Position numbers and translations under genes: made by a program
Notes under the pieces: model-generated
Database searches by the model: none
The model's input: only the letters and a program-made list of their open reading frames with translations
What the model was told of the DNA's origin: nothing
Part shown: positions 10,214 to 22,330 of the stretch, piece by piece
How positions within the stretch are numbered: the stretch's first letter is position 1
Layout: each line of letters opens with the position of its first letter
NCBI GenBank assembly: GCA_024138015.1
Contig: JAMXBB010000004.1
Location: 79,318,815-79,382,814 of the forward strand
Source of the DNA: Lumnitzera littorea
Taxonomy: Eukaryota; Streptophyta; Magnoliopsida; Myrtales; Combretaceae
Direction: 5' to 3'
DNA: 64,000 bases

Positions 10214-12193
10214 ATCATACAACTTGGGTGTGATATGGGCCTTATTGCAACTACCGACCTTATCGAAATCCTTCTTGGCAATCTCTTTGTCCTTTGGAAG
10301 AATAGTTCCTTCTATTAAGGCTAAAGATTTTGTACTGTCTCTCAAGGCCGAATCGGTATCCAAGACATTGTGTCTCCAACATGGAAAGAAGTACTCACTA
10401 ACCTCTTTGTTGGTGACAAATTTGACACTGCTGATGCCGAGAGCTTTAGACTACATTGCCTCCTTTGTTCTCTCATCTAAATCTTTGGACCATTTGGCAA
10501 ATGATTGGCTAACAAGTTCCTTCCCCGGTTTATTACCAACACTCAACACTGCCTCTATTATCAACGATGACCCTTCAGCAACAATAGTTGCTTTGGCTTC
10601 ACTGCGAGGTTGGGTCTCTTGACTAACCTTTCTCGGCTCGATAGTAGGTTGAATATTCTTGAATAAGGGCTCCCCAAAATGGGAGATTTCAATTGGCACA
10701 ATCTTCTCACCTTCCTTCCACTTCTTGACCAGACGAGAGGCTTTCTTCTATGCTGCCGCTTACTTTATTGTGTCTTCCTTTGTTGCTTTCTTCATGATAG
10801 TTACCTAAGTGGTAGTGGCTACAATAGTTGCCCACTTATCAACCTTCAATTTCTTAGCCTTAGCTTAGGCCAATAGCTTGGCAAGATTAACCTTGCCAAT
10901 ACCTATATCTATAATATGAATAACCGTGTCAATATTAATGCGAGGAAAAAGAATGAGCTTATATTGTCCATGCCAAGCAATGCTTAAAGGCAACAATTCT
11001 TCCCCCAAGTCATGAGAATGGCTTTCCTCTTGTAGCTATACTTAGCACAGTAGTTACTCATTAGTGTACCTTCCTTTTTGTAAAAGATCGACTCTCCACT
11101 TTCATAATGCCTTATAATTCTCTCAGCATCCAAGAAGAACATTTCCTGCCAGTTTACCTCCTAATTGTGAAAAAATGCCAAAACAATTGAGGCATAACCT
11201 TGACTTCAACTTCTTTATAGACTATCTAGAAAGTTGCCAAAAGCTGATATGTGCTTGGTCAGAACATATTCAATACGACTTGAAAGTAGTGAAAGAAGCC
11301 CTTCACAAATGCCGAGAAAGGGAAGTGCAACCCAAAATCCAAATATTTCATATATATGTAGAATTCGCACTCCCTTAAGAAACATACCCTTTCCTCCTCT
11401 CTCGACCTCCTAAGATTCCATGATCTGGGAAGGTCTTATCAATATTGGTTATATTTCGTGACAAGGACTCTATTGACAGCACTAGCAGTTCCATCTAAAG
11501 AGTTACAAAAGTAAACTATATTATTATACAGATACTTCGTCGGGGATCTCCCTTCTCTATCTTTGGGATAATTATCTACTGCAAGAGTGTTTCTTCAATG
11601 CTATTAGCCGAGCTATTAGAAGAACATGTTGCCTCGCTCCTCTTTTGGGGGGGGAAAGTAGCCTCAGACTTGGTTGCTTCTAAATCAGAAAGGATGAGTC
11701 GACAGGTTATGTTACGAACCATGCCCAAATGTTTATAAGGAATGATGTTACAAAAAGTCAAAGAATTTAAGAGTAAAGACGAGATGTCGAAAGGAAATGA
11801 AATTTTGTAGGTGCAATTAGAAGATATGTATTTTGATTATGAACAGTTCTTTAAATACGAACAATTCACCCTCGTAACTACAAGCTCATTTCTAATGGTA
11901 ATGATGCACTGCTTTGATAGTGGCATGCATTGTTGATGTGTGTTTCAAGATAAAAATGTAATGGTTGGCAACTCTTTAATAGTTATTAAGCCTACAGCAT
12001 AGTGATGACCGAGGTGACAGGTGTCATGCCTCCTACTTTTTAGTCTCTTGGATAGGTAAGAAACTGAAAATTGTGACTTTTTGACTGGCATGCGATCTGT
12101 CTTGCTTCCCATCTCACTCGGCATCGGTAGAACTGCTCCCCACTCGGCCTCTAATGCATTATATATTACTCCCTTTGTTGAATTCTTGAATAC

Positions 12194-12210
12194 GAGAGTT
12201 GGGGTGCAAA
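12194..12210 (+). other. Polypurine tract of element A
   Basis: GAGAGTTGGGGTGCAAA lies immediately before the 3' LTR start TGTTGATAG. It is the expected site for plus-strand DNA priming. Confidence 0.6.
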
Positions 12211-12710
12211 TGTTGATAGCTAGTTTTCATCCACTCGGTTTGATAAGCTTTGATATAACTTCACTTACTCGTCCATTCCATTGCCATTAGGTTGAGTAAT
12301 CTATACTTTTGGCATCTCATCAAGTAATTGACATTTACAACATTCCGTTGAGTAACATAGATCTGTTCCTAATTTGAATTCAAGTTCATGGTGCAAATAG
12401 TTATCATAAGCAAGGTTATATTACATAACTACCTACATTCCTTACTTTCCAAGGAAGGTGTCTAATAAAGAAACTTCTACGTATTCTAATAGTTATTCTG
12501 ATAACTACTACTTCAAACACAATGGTCTCTTATAAATAAGAGAAAGAAACTCTGTAAGAGACATCTGATAATTCTTAACCACTTACTTTTACTTTCCTTA
12601 ATCTTGCTTACTAACTTAGGCATCAAAGTAATCGCACTGGATTAGTCACAATACCAAGTAATTTTCTTTTCTTTGCAGGACAATTTTGACTTCCAAAATC
12701 CACCAACAAT
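12211..12710 (+). repeat. Element A 3' LTR
   Basis: It is collinear with 2981-3480, including TATAAATAA at 12531-12539 and the closing CCACCAACAA. The sequence after it (AAGGGCCAATGGGC) resumes the LTR of element B. Confidence 0.92.
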
Positions 12711-12794
12711 AAGGGCCAATGGGCTTAGGCTTAGATTTGAATCTAGCCCAAGCTGACCTAGTCCATATGTGCAATACACATTTGAACAAGGCAT

Positions 12795-12870
12795 AGGCTA
12801 ATAGCTTAATGGTTAAGGATTTACACTTGCATTGGATTTAGCTTAAAGGTTTAGGGTTTGAATCTTATCG
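12795..12870 (+). repeat. tRNA-like / SINE-like pol III boxes
   Basis: TAGCTTAATGG (12802-12812) resembles a tRNA A box, and GGTTTGAATCT (12855-12865) resembles a B box. They are 53 bp apart and followed by an A-rich tail near 12900. This could be a small tRNA-derived insertion inside the LTR or a chance resemblance. The arms do not fold into a functional tRNA that I can see. Confidence 0.35.
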
Positions 12871-13368
12871 GGTACAAAGTGCCTTTTATTTTTTCTTTTA
12901 AAAAAAATAAAGGGAATTTAGTGTAGACTAGAATTTGGTTAGCAATTTAATATAGCATACGAAGCCTTAATTGGAGTGCAACAAGGGGAGTGTTAGGTTT
13001 ACCCCATTCTTTTTTAGTCATATGCGTGCATGGGGCCGCATAGAACGTACCTCGTACTTAACCTATGCCCTTAATCTTTGTTCTTCTTTGATCTATTTTC
13101 CTTAATTTCTAGCTTCTTAGCCTCCTTGGTTAGGCTAATTCAACTCATTTTTCGACCAATTTTATTACACGATTCCACCATTGATTTTGTGGAATCGTAT
13201 AGAATACATGGCTTAGTTTTGAATAAGCCCTAAATTTCGTCCAAATTCCATTAGAATTTGACATTAAATTGGCTCCAAAAATGAAAACAAAACTCAAAAT
13301 CCGGCATCCTCATTCCTGGACGATTTCTCCATTAATGAGCTTTCCAAGCTCATTTAAGTAGACATTAG

Positions 13369-13378
13369 TATAAATAGG
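13369..13378 (+). promoter_or_regulatory. TATA box of element B 5' LTR
   Basis: TATAAATAGG preceded by AGTA and followed by GACTTTTAGAC. It is on the same strand as B's coding regions, as expected for the U3 promoter of that element. Confidence 0.6.
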
Positions 13379-14780
13379 GACTTTTAGACTCATTTTAAAC
13401 ATAGAGCTTGATCAAAAACACTCCATACTAGTTCAAATTTGGATGTCCACTCTCTAGCATGATCTCTTCCTCCCTCTTCGGTAGTGTCCTCCATAGTGAT
13501 TTTTGATAGAAAACCCCACCACTGTGAGTTCTAGCATTATTGAAATACCAAAACCTAACCTCCCTTTCATCTTTAGCAACCATCATTGTAGCCTCCCATA
13601 TTCAACCACAACTACCCAAGCTTCGATCATTACCTACACAACCAGAAGACACTAAGGTATCGTTACTACCCCCACCAAGTTCAATTAGAAACTCACAAAT
13701 CCAACTTCACCCACTTGATTTGGCACTCATATATTCCTAAGAAACACCGCATTGCTACTGCTTGTTCTTCACTATAACGAGTTTAAGCCTATGAAGCTGA
13801 TTGATAGCCAACCTAAGTTGACTTGAAGCCAGTCCAATCTACATCATTTTTATTTATTTATTACTCATGTACTTGTAAATGTAATTATAAAAGAAAAAAA
13901 AAAGAATAGAAAAAAACCTAGTGAAGCTCAAGTTTGTCATCTTTCTTTATTATTTTATTTGATTAAGATTTAAATGAGAAAATGTAAAAAATAAGATAAA
14001 AATTGTTTTAACACTTAGGAAAATTAATTTTTTTTTCTAAAATAAGTAAAAGAAAATAATCCTTTTTCAAATTAGGACATTTTCTACAACTTTCCAAAAA
14101 TAAAACCCAGATTTAAGACCTTTTAGGTCTTTCTTAATAAAATTAAATCTACTTAAAAACGTAAACTCTACATGTTTTCAAAATTAAAAAGAGCCTAATA
14201 CAGTAAAGTTTTACCAAAAGAACTATATAGGTTTGATCCCGAATAATGAGTACAAAGGCACCTATGGAGCGACAGTAAAAAATTAAAAAAAAAATAGTTT
14301 TTCCACTATTATTTAGTTTAAATTTCTCCAAGATAGGGTCTAATTAATTAAATTGATGTTTAAGTCTCGTTTTATAGGATAATTTTTAAATAAGGTGATT
14401 TTAAGAAATTAAATCTAAAATTGGAAAGTTGATGGTACCCATAAGGGTTTAAAGAATCTAACCCCCAAACTTAATTTTCTGGTTCTTAAAACAGTTTATA
14501 AAATTGGTTTTATTGGAAAGACCAGTAGCTAAATTATAACCAATCCACCCAATTGGTTATAATTTAACTCTCTTTCTCGACTCTAATCGAGTGATGACTC
14601 TAAAATGTTTTCAAAGTTAAAAGAACTAACTTTATTTAAACCCTAGTCGAGTGCCAATATTAAACGAGTAGGGTTTAATGTTGATTGGTTTAAAGAAAAC
14701 TTATTTTTTAAAAAGAATGAGAAAAACCAAGCTCAACAACTTAATGACTACACTGTAGATGTCAAGAGGGTTAGCCATTC

Positions 14781-15370
14781 AACTTTTGAAAATAAAAATT
14801 AAACTCTAAAAATCACCTTACTAAGTGCAATTTATTTACTTATTCATTCATTATTATTTGTACCATAACTATACTAACATTTTTATAGGTTTAGTTTCAA
14901 TTGTTTAACTGTTTAGGGAGGGGATTTATTTTATGTACCACAAATGAATGACAGAAACAATCAAACCTAGAACATATTAGGAACCTAGGATAGGGGGCCA
15001 TTGTATATGCTCCAAGTGCTTTGGTGTAACCATCGCTTAGGGTTGATTAAGCCATCCCTACTTAAGCTTGATGTGACCAATGAAACTGTTTTTTAACAAG
15101 TGAGGTTATACAAGCTTAAGGACCTTTAGAACTCACCCTTTATGTATTCATAACATCTAGAATTAACAAATAATCAAGCAAGATAAGAATGAAGATATAT
15201 AATGGCTTGGAGTTTCCTTGATTTCCCTTGTAATTTTAACATGTTGTAAACATAGAATCGTTGTAAATAGGTTTTGTTTACTCTAAATGACAATTGGTTA
15301 ATCTTGTAACATATTTTTTTTCTTTGTAATTCAGATTGAGAACTGGCATGTTCATCTAACTCTATCCACT
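14781..15370 (+). other. Element B 5' leader
   Basis: Non-coding leader between LTR and first ORF. A block at 14964-15010 (CCTAGAAC.. to ..GGGGGCCATTGT) matches the D leader on the minus strand near 39320-39360 (CCTAGGCC.. to ..GGGCCGCCATTATG), which supports B and D being related elements. Confidence 0.55.
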
Positions 15371-15371
15371 C

Positions 15372-17150
15372 TAGGGAAAAGTACGTTGACAAGCCTATTA
15401 ACCTTAAGCCTATCTTAGACCAATGGCTTCAACATTTTAATCCAAGGGAACAAGAGTCTATCACTAACAAGATCAGGCCCATTCTATCACTTCCCAAGGT
15501 GAAATTAGAGATTAATTTAATTAGGGCACTAACCACCTTTTGGGTGCTTGAGGAAGTGGCTTTTCAAGTTGAGCCTCACTTGATTAGTCTAACATTTGAA
15601 GAGGGCAACCAATTACTTCAAGCCCCTTCCTTAGAAAATATATACACCCTAAATTTGGAAGTTGACCCTATGAATACCTTTTCAAGGTTCTTGGTGATTA
15701 GAAAAGCTAAAGTAAATAAGTCCCCCAAAAGCTATAATGGAAATTGCATCAAATTAGAAGAACTAAAAGCTTAGTTTGCCATTGAGCCTAAATCCAACAA
15801 ATAAGGCATCTTCTATGGCAATCCCAAAGACTAAGGACAAAACAAAATAAAAGCCTTTATCCTAGCTGCATTAGAATGTTCCTCATCCATTTCAGGGTTA
15901 CTGAATTAGTAGGCTAGTTTCTTGAAGGCAAATCATACATCCTGGCTCTCCTTGCAAAATAAATTAGAAGCCTCAACATTTTGAAAGAAAAGAACAATGG
16001 CACATCGAAGACTAGCATGGTACTACTAACAATATGGTTTGTGAGGCATATGAAGTGTTATGGGCTTGATATAATCTAAAGAGAATTTTCTTATAATATT
16101 GATCTAATTGATTCTTTGATTGATAAGGTTCCTCTCCTAATAGAAAAATCTACTTACTCCTGGGTAAAAGTGTTGCGAAATTTCTAAGTCGCTAATATCT
16201 TTTGGATAGCAAGATGGAGAAACTTCAAGTAGGTAATCTTAGTCTACAAAAATTATCAAGCAATACTCTTAATTGGGATGAAATTATATGTGGGCTATTA
16301 CCCTAACAATATGATCAGACAATTCGACGGAATTTAAGATATAGTCTACAGGCCCTTACTGGATATCACAACCTTAGATTATGAGGACCTTTAGGTTCTA
16401 CTGCCATAAAAGATGTCTGAATTCTAAGCAATGAAGTAATTATGTGAAATAAGGACTATTAACCCTTACATCGATTTAGAAGAGTAGCTAAGAGAAGTAG
16501 ACAAGTATAGGGTCACTAATGAATATTTGTATGATTAGCTCTATAAGCAAGGGAGATCCAATCTCGAGCACCAGAGATCATCTAACTCGTACTAGCTAAA
16601 CCAAATCCTAAAATCAAGACCTACGTAGACTAAGTACAATCTTGTATAGAAGTAATCTACGAAGAGTGGGACATGTGTGAAGATCTCTTTAGGAAATCAA
16701 GACAACATTCTCACGCCTTAGAACATCAATTAAGGATGACCTAAAAAAAGCTCAAAGAACTTGAAGAAACAGAAGAGCCCAGCCTAGGAAAGAGGAAGGA
16801 AGCACTAGTAGGACTCAATAAGCAGAAAAAGGGAACACTTACCAAATGCTAGAAGAACATCTAAAGATACAAATACTCTTCTTGTGAAACAAATGTATTT
16901 TCTTTTCAAATAATTTAAAAGGGAACTTCGAAAGCTACAAAATAATAAAAATTACCATCTTGCTTGTCATTTGTTGGTTCTATATCTTTGCATCCATGTG
17001 ACATACATTTTCGCATTCCTATTTTTCATTCGTTTCATTTGGAAAAATATTCATGTGCTAACTTGTTGAGAAGTGATCTTAAATTAAGTTGCCAAGATAG
17101 CTCCTAATCATCAAACCTTCCAAAGAAGTCCTATCAGAACCTGCTCATAG
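15372..17150 (+). pseudogene. Element B ORF1 (extra ORF upstream of gag)
   Basis: Ogre-type elements carry an ORF of unknown role before gag. Here one frame reads WLQHFNPREQ (about 15428), then KIRPILSLPKV, then the open segment 15499-15771 with ALTTFWVLEEVAF and LTFEEGNQLLQAPSLENIY. This follows the pattern of the plant DUF7745 / mobile-domain-like proteins (a Trp-rich block, then a 'TxEEY' block). Further fragments (16010-16060, TIWFVRHMKCYG) are in other frames. Stops are numerous. D has a homologue at 37236-38708. Product function is not known. Confidence 0.6.
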
Positions 17151-17156
17151 ACTAGA

Positions 17157-19100
17157 ATGGTCAACCAGGGGAATGACAATGTCAACACCAACAATAGTAT
17201 TATTAACCCCAAAATTGTTGATCCCATGAGGTCTGCTCTTTAGAATGAATAGTAGGGAAGATTGTAGATCAACTAAGCTTCCTTACTGATAGCATCACCT
17301 TACTTAGGTCCATAGCACCATCAAATGAAGAAAACTCCAACACCAGACATAGAAAGAATGCTAAAGCTTCACCCTTCAAGCCAAAAGAAGCTTATCCTAA
17401 AGTAAACCAAACTTTTGAATCTTTTGAGACAGAAGGAGTCTATCCAAAGGCCAACCCAACTTTCAAGCCAAAAACTTACTCATTCCCAATCAACCTAATG
17501 CTTGAAAACTGATTAGGATAGATTGAAAGAGCTTAAGAAGCAACTGACCCAACAAATCAATGAGAAAATGAAAATGCTTAAAGGATACGATGGTTTCCAG
17601 CAAGTTGGTATTACATACTTCTTTGCTTATGACTATGGGAGCTTCCTAAAGAAATTTAAAGTACATAACTTTGAGAAGTACAATGGAACTGGATGTCTTA
17701 AACTACACACCAGGCTATATGTACAAAAGATGGGTAAATATGTGCAATATGATTAGCTCATGGTCTAAGCTTTTCAAGATAGCCTAACTAGCCCTACTTT
17801 GACTTAGTAGCCCAATTGGATTTGAATCAGGTAAAGACATGGGAGAAGCAGGTTAGGGCATTTTATGAGTGATACAAATTCAATATTAAAGTGGCACCGA
17901 CCATGATGGACTTAGTCGCCTTGCGAAAGAAGCACAACGAGTCATTCAAAAAGTATACCTAAAGGTAGAGATCCTTAGTCATACGAATATGTACCCTTAT
18001 GACTGAGAAAGAGCTGACTTCAACTTTTATTAATACTTTTGAAAGGCCCTACTTTTCTCATTTGATTAGGTAAGCTTCCTCCAGTTTTGTAGAGGTAATA
18101 GCCATAGGATGCTAGATTGAAAATGCTATCATTTCCAGTAAATTACAAGAGCCATCAAATAAAAGACCATTCTCTACAAAGCCTACTATCAGTAAGACTA
18201 AAGAAGCAACTGTTGGCATGGTAAATTCAAACACAAGGCCCAATACTTAAGTCTCCTTTAGAACAAATCCTCCACCAATGCAGCAATAATTTCGAAGTTA
18301 GCTACAAGTCAATAAGGTTCCGAGACAATTCACCAAGATACTGGTTCCTCTCAGCTAGGTCCTTGAAAAATTAAGAAAAGATAATCTGATCCATTTTGAG
18401 CCTCCTAATGAAAGATATAGGCTAAAGGTTTTTTATCCCAATGCCAAATGTTAATATCACTTGGGGCAAATAAGCCATTCAGTTGACTTATGCTAGAGAT
18501 TACGGAACAAAATTCAAGACTTAATTGACAAAGGTATAGTCTAACTAAACTTTATGGAGGCTCTTGCTCCAAACGTCAATAACAACCCCTTGCTTAACCA
18601 TAGGCCCATCATCAACATGATATTTGATGACTCAAATTTCGTCATCAACATGATTAGTTCTAGCCGAGAACTTAAGGTCTATAAATTCTATAAAGAAGAG
18701 GAAAAGCAAATTCCAAAGACCAAAAGGTACACCTTCCATGTACCTTTTCTTGAAAGTTATAAAAATGCCCCTCTTAACTACCTAGTAGTAAATCAAAGGT
18801 AATTGAGTTCACTTGTGGGAAGAATTACTCGCTTTAGTAGAATTTATGACCTAGAGGAAGACCTAAGAAAGAAAACTGTACTGGAAAGCCTAAACAATGA
18901 ATCAATTGAATATGAGGAAAGATTGTCTACCTTCACCTAAATGATTAAGTCTAGTGAATATAAGATAATGGATTAGCTAGTTAAGACTCTAGTACAAATA
19001 TCTCTTATGAGTTTGTTAATGACGTCGAAACCACCACGAGAAGCTTTATTCAGAACTCTAAGAGGAGTCAAAGTCCCTTATAAGATACTAGTCAAAAGAA
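17157..19100 (+). pseudogene. Element B gag remnant
   Basis: It starts at ATG 17157 (MVNQGNDNVN). The core block at 17523-17753 reads FKVHNFEKYNGTGCLKLHTR and YVQKMGKYVQYD, aligned with D's YIRKMGKYTKYY. The zinc-knuckle-like region is near 18445-18530, followed by LIDKGIV and NVNNNPLLNH at 18570-18600, a phrase typical of Ogre gag. Several frameshifts and stops are present. Confidence 0.75.
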
Positions 19101-19189
19101 TGGGGTCTATCACCAACTCTATCCTTACCATAGATCATATTTCCTTCTCCACTAAAGAACTGGACGAAGAAGATAATTAGCACACTAAG

Positions 19190-19570
19190 CCCTTCTTCAT
19201 AATAGTGAGGGTAAACAACATTATCATGGCAAGAGTCCTCATTGACAACAGATCATCATTAAATATTAGCCCTTTCGTCGCCTTAGACTACTAAGTATCG
19301 ATGCAACCACAATCAAGCTGAGTTTGGCAACAGTTAAGGCTTTTGATGGATCTAAAGGAGAAATTATTGGGGAGATTGAATTGTTAGTTGATATTAGCTG
19401 ACAAACTTTCAACATTCGATTCCAGGTCTTAGATATCCTAAGGACCTTCAACCTATTATTGGAAAGACCTTAGATACATTTAGCAGGGGCCACACCTTTA
19501 AGCTTGCATTAAAAAGTTAAGTTCATCTCAAATGGCCAGGTCATAACAATCTTAGGTAACCAAGATTATG
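19190..19570 (+). pseudogene. Element B protease remnant
   Basis: ARVLIDNRSSLNISPF (about 19231-19280) corresponds to the retroviral-type aspartic protease motif, with DNRSS in place of the family's DGGSS. After a frameshift, the YNLLLGRP-like motif is seen at 19450-19475 (NLLLERP on frame adjustment). The homologous region in D is at 30960-31440. Confidence 0.65.
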
Positions 19571-20389
19571 AAATATATAAGGAAACAGCCATACCTTACA
19601 TTGGCATTGAGGAGCAAGAGGACTTTAGGCTTCAAATGTTTAAAGAAGTGTATATGATTACTGATTGAAAGAAAGATAAGAGGTTGAAATTCAAAGAAGG
19701 CTAAGTTGATGCCTATAGTCTCAGTTACATCCCTACTCTAATGGATGAGTTGCAATGCGAGCGAAGGGCAAAAGAGGTGATAGATTATATCACGCCCTAA
19801 TGACCTTTCCACAACTGTTAGAAACTTTTATCAAGGATGATGTTCAAACTTTAGAACCTACCAAAGATGACGGTTCCGTCAAGAATGAAATAACAAGCCC
19901 ATCTTACAAGTCTCAGCACTTGAATATTTGGTTCTTTATCCCTATGAATAGTAATAAGTTTTCTCTAGGGTAAAGGATGAATCACAGTTTAGTGTTTTAC
20001 AGAGTTTTGTAATAATTACCTTTATTTTAGAATATTATACTCAAAATAATTTCTCTTAAATAAGAATCAATTTTCCTTCTCTTCACTTCTACCTTATTCA
20101 CACTCTTTTCTTTATATACTTTTTGCCTAGATCTAATGCTTTGAATAAAAACCAGGGATACCTTATATGGATATGTGATGAAAATATTGATACCACTTCC
20201 ATCCCCATTAAGTTAGTCATCAGGAGTGATGTCAATGACCACAGTGACATACAAGAAAGCTGGTAAAGACATAAAATGAGTATAATTTCCATAAAAGAGC
20301 CAATTGAGACAAGTAATGTAGGGATTGATGACAACCCCAAAATGTTGAAAATAAGAGGGAATTTGAAAGAAGAATAAAAGGTAGAAATG
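19571..20389 (+). other. Element B protease-RT linker
   Basis: Degraded pol linker. 19755-19970 is an open stretch whose reading shows no known motif. It corresponds in position to the variable linker seen in D at 30000-30900. Treated as part of the decayed polyprotein. Confidence 0.4.
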
Positions 20390-21370
20390 ACCACATTACT
20401 AACTAAATACCAAGATGTATTTGCATGGTCTTTTGAAGATATACTTAGATTAGATCCATCAATCATAGTTTACCGCTTACCCATACGATAAAATATCAAA
20501 CCTAAGAAGTAGAAGCTAAGAAGGTTATGATTGGATGTCTTATTGAAAATTAAGGAAGCAGTTAGAAAGTTACTGGAGGTCATTTTCATTAAGGTATCTG
20601 ATTATCTTGAATAGGTAGCCAACATTGTGCCAATAATGAAGAAGAATGGAAAAGTCAGAGTATGCGTAGATTTTTGAGACCTCAACCAAGCAATCCCTAA
20701 AGATAATTTCCTTGCCCCATATTAACGTCTTGGTCAATAACACAGTCAGAAACCATCTTTTCTCATTCATGGATGGGTTCTCCAGATATAATCAAATTTG
20801 AATGTCCGAAAAAAATAAAGCCAAGACAACAATTATCATAACTTAGGGCACATTTTGCTATAAAGTAATGCCTTTTAGACTTAAAAATACTGGAGCAACT
20901 TATCAAAGAGCTATGGTTGCAATCTTTCATGACATGATGCGCAAAGAAGTTGAGGTATATGTTGATGATATGATCTTAATGTCCAAGGAAGGTGAGAATC
21001 ACACGAATAATTTGAGGAGATTGTTTGATATGTTGAGAAAATTCCAATTAAAGCTCAACTTAGAGAAGTGTACCTTTTGAGTAAGTTTAGGGAAACTATT
21101 GGGTTTCATAATCAACCAAAGGGGCATCGAAGTAGACCCAATAAAGTTAAAGCAATAGTTGACTTGCCTCTTCTATGCACACTTAAAGAAATCATAGGCT
21201 TGTTAGGTCGTTTAAACTACATAGCCCAGTTCATATATTAACTTATAGATAAATGCTTTCCCTTTTTTAAGTTGTTGAAAAAGAACGCTAAGATAAACTA
21301 GGATGAAGAATATAAGCAAGCCTTTACAATGATCAAAGAGTACCTTATGAACCCTCTAATTTTGGAATCT
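20390..21370 (+). pseudogene. Element B reverse transcriptase remnant
   Basis: PIMKKNGKVRVCVDF (about 20630-20675) is the N-terminal finger block. 20868-21080 is open and reads MPFRLKNTGATYQRAM, then VYVDDMILMSKEGENH and KLNLEKCTF. The YVDD catalytic box is intact. The thumb region with GFIINQRGIEVD-like sequence follows at 21095-21135. Stops occur between the blocks. Confidence 0.85.
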
Positions 21371-22330
21371 CCTAAACCTAAAAAGCCTTTATTTCTACAC
21401 CTAACAATACTACCAGAATCCATAGGGTGTATGCTCAGCTAGAAGGATGAGGAAGGAAAAGAATGGGCTATATATTTCTTGAGAGAGAAATTTACTAAAA
21501 GGGAACAACAATATTTAGAAATTGAAAGAACCTATTATGCTTTGGTCTGGGTAATGCATTGGCTCAAACAATACACGCTTTATTACCAGGTTGAATTATT
21601 GACTCAATACGATCCCCTTGAATACTTAGTAGATAAACCAACCCTAGTTAGTAGAATCTCAAAGTGGAAAATGTTACTATGAGAGTTTGACATTACATAT
21701 ATGAACCAAAATTCAGTCAAGGGTTATGCTCTAGGAAATCAACTAGTAAACAATCCCTCTAATAACACTCCTCAAAGGGTACAAGTCAATTTCCCTAATG
21801 AAGATATCTTGACAGTCGAAGAAAGTTCTAATAAAGGAGAAGATGATGAACTACTAAAATGAAAGATGTTCTTCAATGGTGTAGCTAGCGTATTCGAATG
21901 TAGAGTTGGGGCAATACTGATATCTCCTGAAGGTATACAATACCTTATAGTTGTAAGGCTCCTTTTCACAAACACCAATAATATCGCAGAATATGAAGTA
22001 TGCATCATGGGACTCAAAATGACCCTAGATAAAGATATATAAGAATTAGAAGTGTATCGGGATTCTTTACTCATCATCAATAAAGCTCGAGGAGAATATA
22101 AGACAAAAGATCCTAAATTAGTACCTTACCACTAGTACTTGACTGAATTGATGGATAAATTTAAAGAAATCAAATTTCAATCACGTATTGAGGACTTAGA
22201 ATCAATTTGCTAATGCCTTGGCCACTCTAGCATCTATAATCCAGATATCCGATGGAGTTGAGATTTAGCCCCTTACTATTGAAATTAAAGAAAAACCTAC
22301 CTTTTACCTAGCAATTGAAGGTACGAATGG
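21370..22330 (+). pseudogene. Element B dual RNase H remnant
   Basis: The first RNase H is readable at 21470-21700 (REKFTKREQQYLEIERTYYA). The second, archaeal-type domain is at about 21865-22090 (MFFNGVASVFECRVGAILIS, NIAEYEVCIMGLKMTLD, ELEVYRDSLLII). The first catalytic Asp of the second domain (FDGA in D) is Asn here (FNGV), and GDS is RDS, so this copy has lost key residues as well as its frame. Confidence 0.72.

Larger units (their letters stand above)
9355..11722 (-). pseudogene. Antisense gene of element A (PF04195-like)
   Basis: A long gene on the strand opposite to gag-pol, 789 codons from ATG at 11722 to TAG at 9355 if introns are included. Order of the product: a short N-terminus with a Pro run encoded by a C9 tract (minus-strand reading at 11645-11655); KYLYNNIVY; RVCF then YMKYLDFGLHFPFSAFVKGF (11310-11375) and MPQLFWHFF, which matches the pattern of the plant 'putative gypsy type transposon' family (Pfam PF04195); a middle region with PIEISHFGEPLF (10660-10699); a coiled-coil region (about 9580-9850, ELETNNTNLQSCVIELQE); and a tail LYPDYNLSYLNFADIDDK followed by many Asp/Glu. 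At least ten stops or frameshifts break it. Function unknown. It probably had its own promoter, because the genomic transcript runs the other way. A homologue is at 45407-55658. Confidence 0.75.
2981..12710 (+). mobile_element. Element A: Tat-type Ty3/gypsy retrotransposon
   Basis: A structurally complete but dead element. It has 500-bp LTRs at both ends, gag, protease, reverse transcriptase, two RNase H domains, integrase, a tandem-repeat region, and an antisense gene before the 3' LTR. The order pol then antisense ORF then LTR is known from the Tat lineage (for example Grande and Retand). The LTR copies differ by roughly one base in eight in the first 56 positions, so the insertion is old. 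No exact target-site duplication is visible: the flanks read GAGGGT on the left and AAGGG on the right, which is only suggestive. It sits inside the 5' LTR of element B. Confidence 0.88.
12711..14780 (+). repeat. Element B 5' LTR, right fragment
   Basis: This continues the LTR broken by element A. It holds a TATA box at 13369. The segment 14510-14600 matches, in inverted orientation, the Ogre-type LTR at about 60300-60400: both contain 'ccaatccacccaattggt' and a GAGTCxxCACTC motif. The end is placed near GGTTAGCCA at 14777, by analogy with GGCTAACCA in element D. A Ser/Pro-rich frame at 13540-13740 is not a gene. Confidence 0.55.

Noticed and set aside
10224..10622. 132-codon plus-strand frame
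   Set aside because: It is the reverse strand of the antisense gene of element A, whose minus-strand reading has better protein character and a homologue in element E.
13540..13740. Ser/Pro/Leu-rich plus-strand frame of 66 codons
   Set aside because: It lies in the R/U5 part of B's LTR and has no similarity to any family I know.
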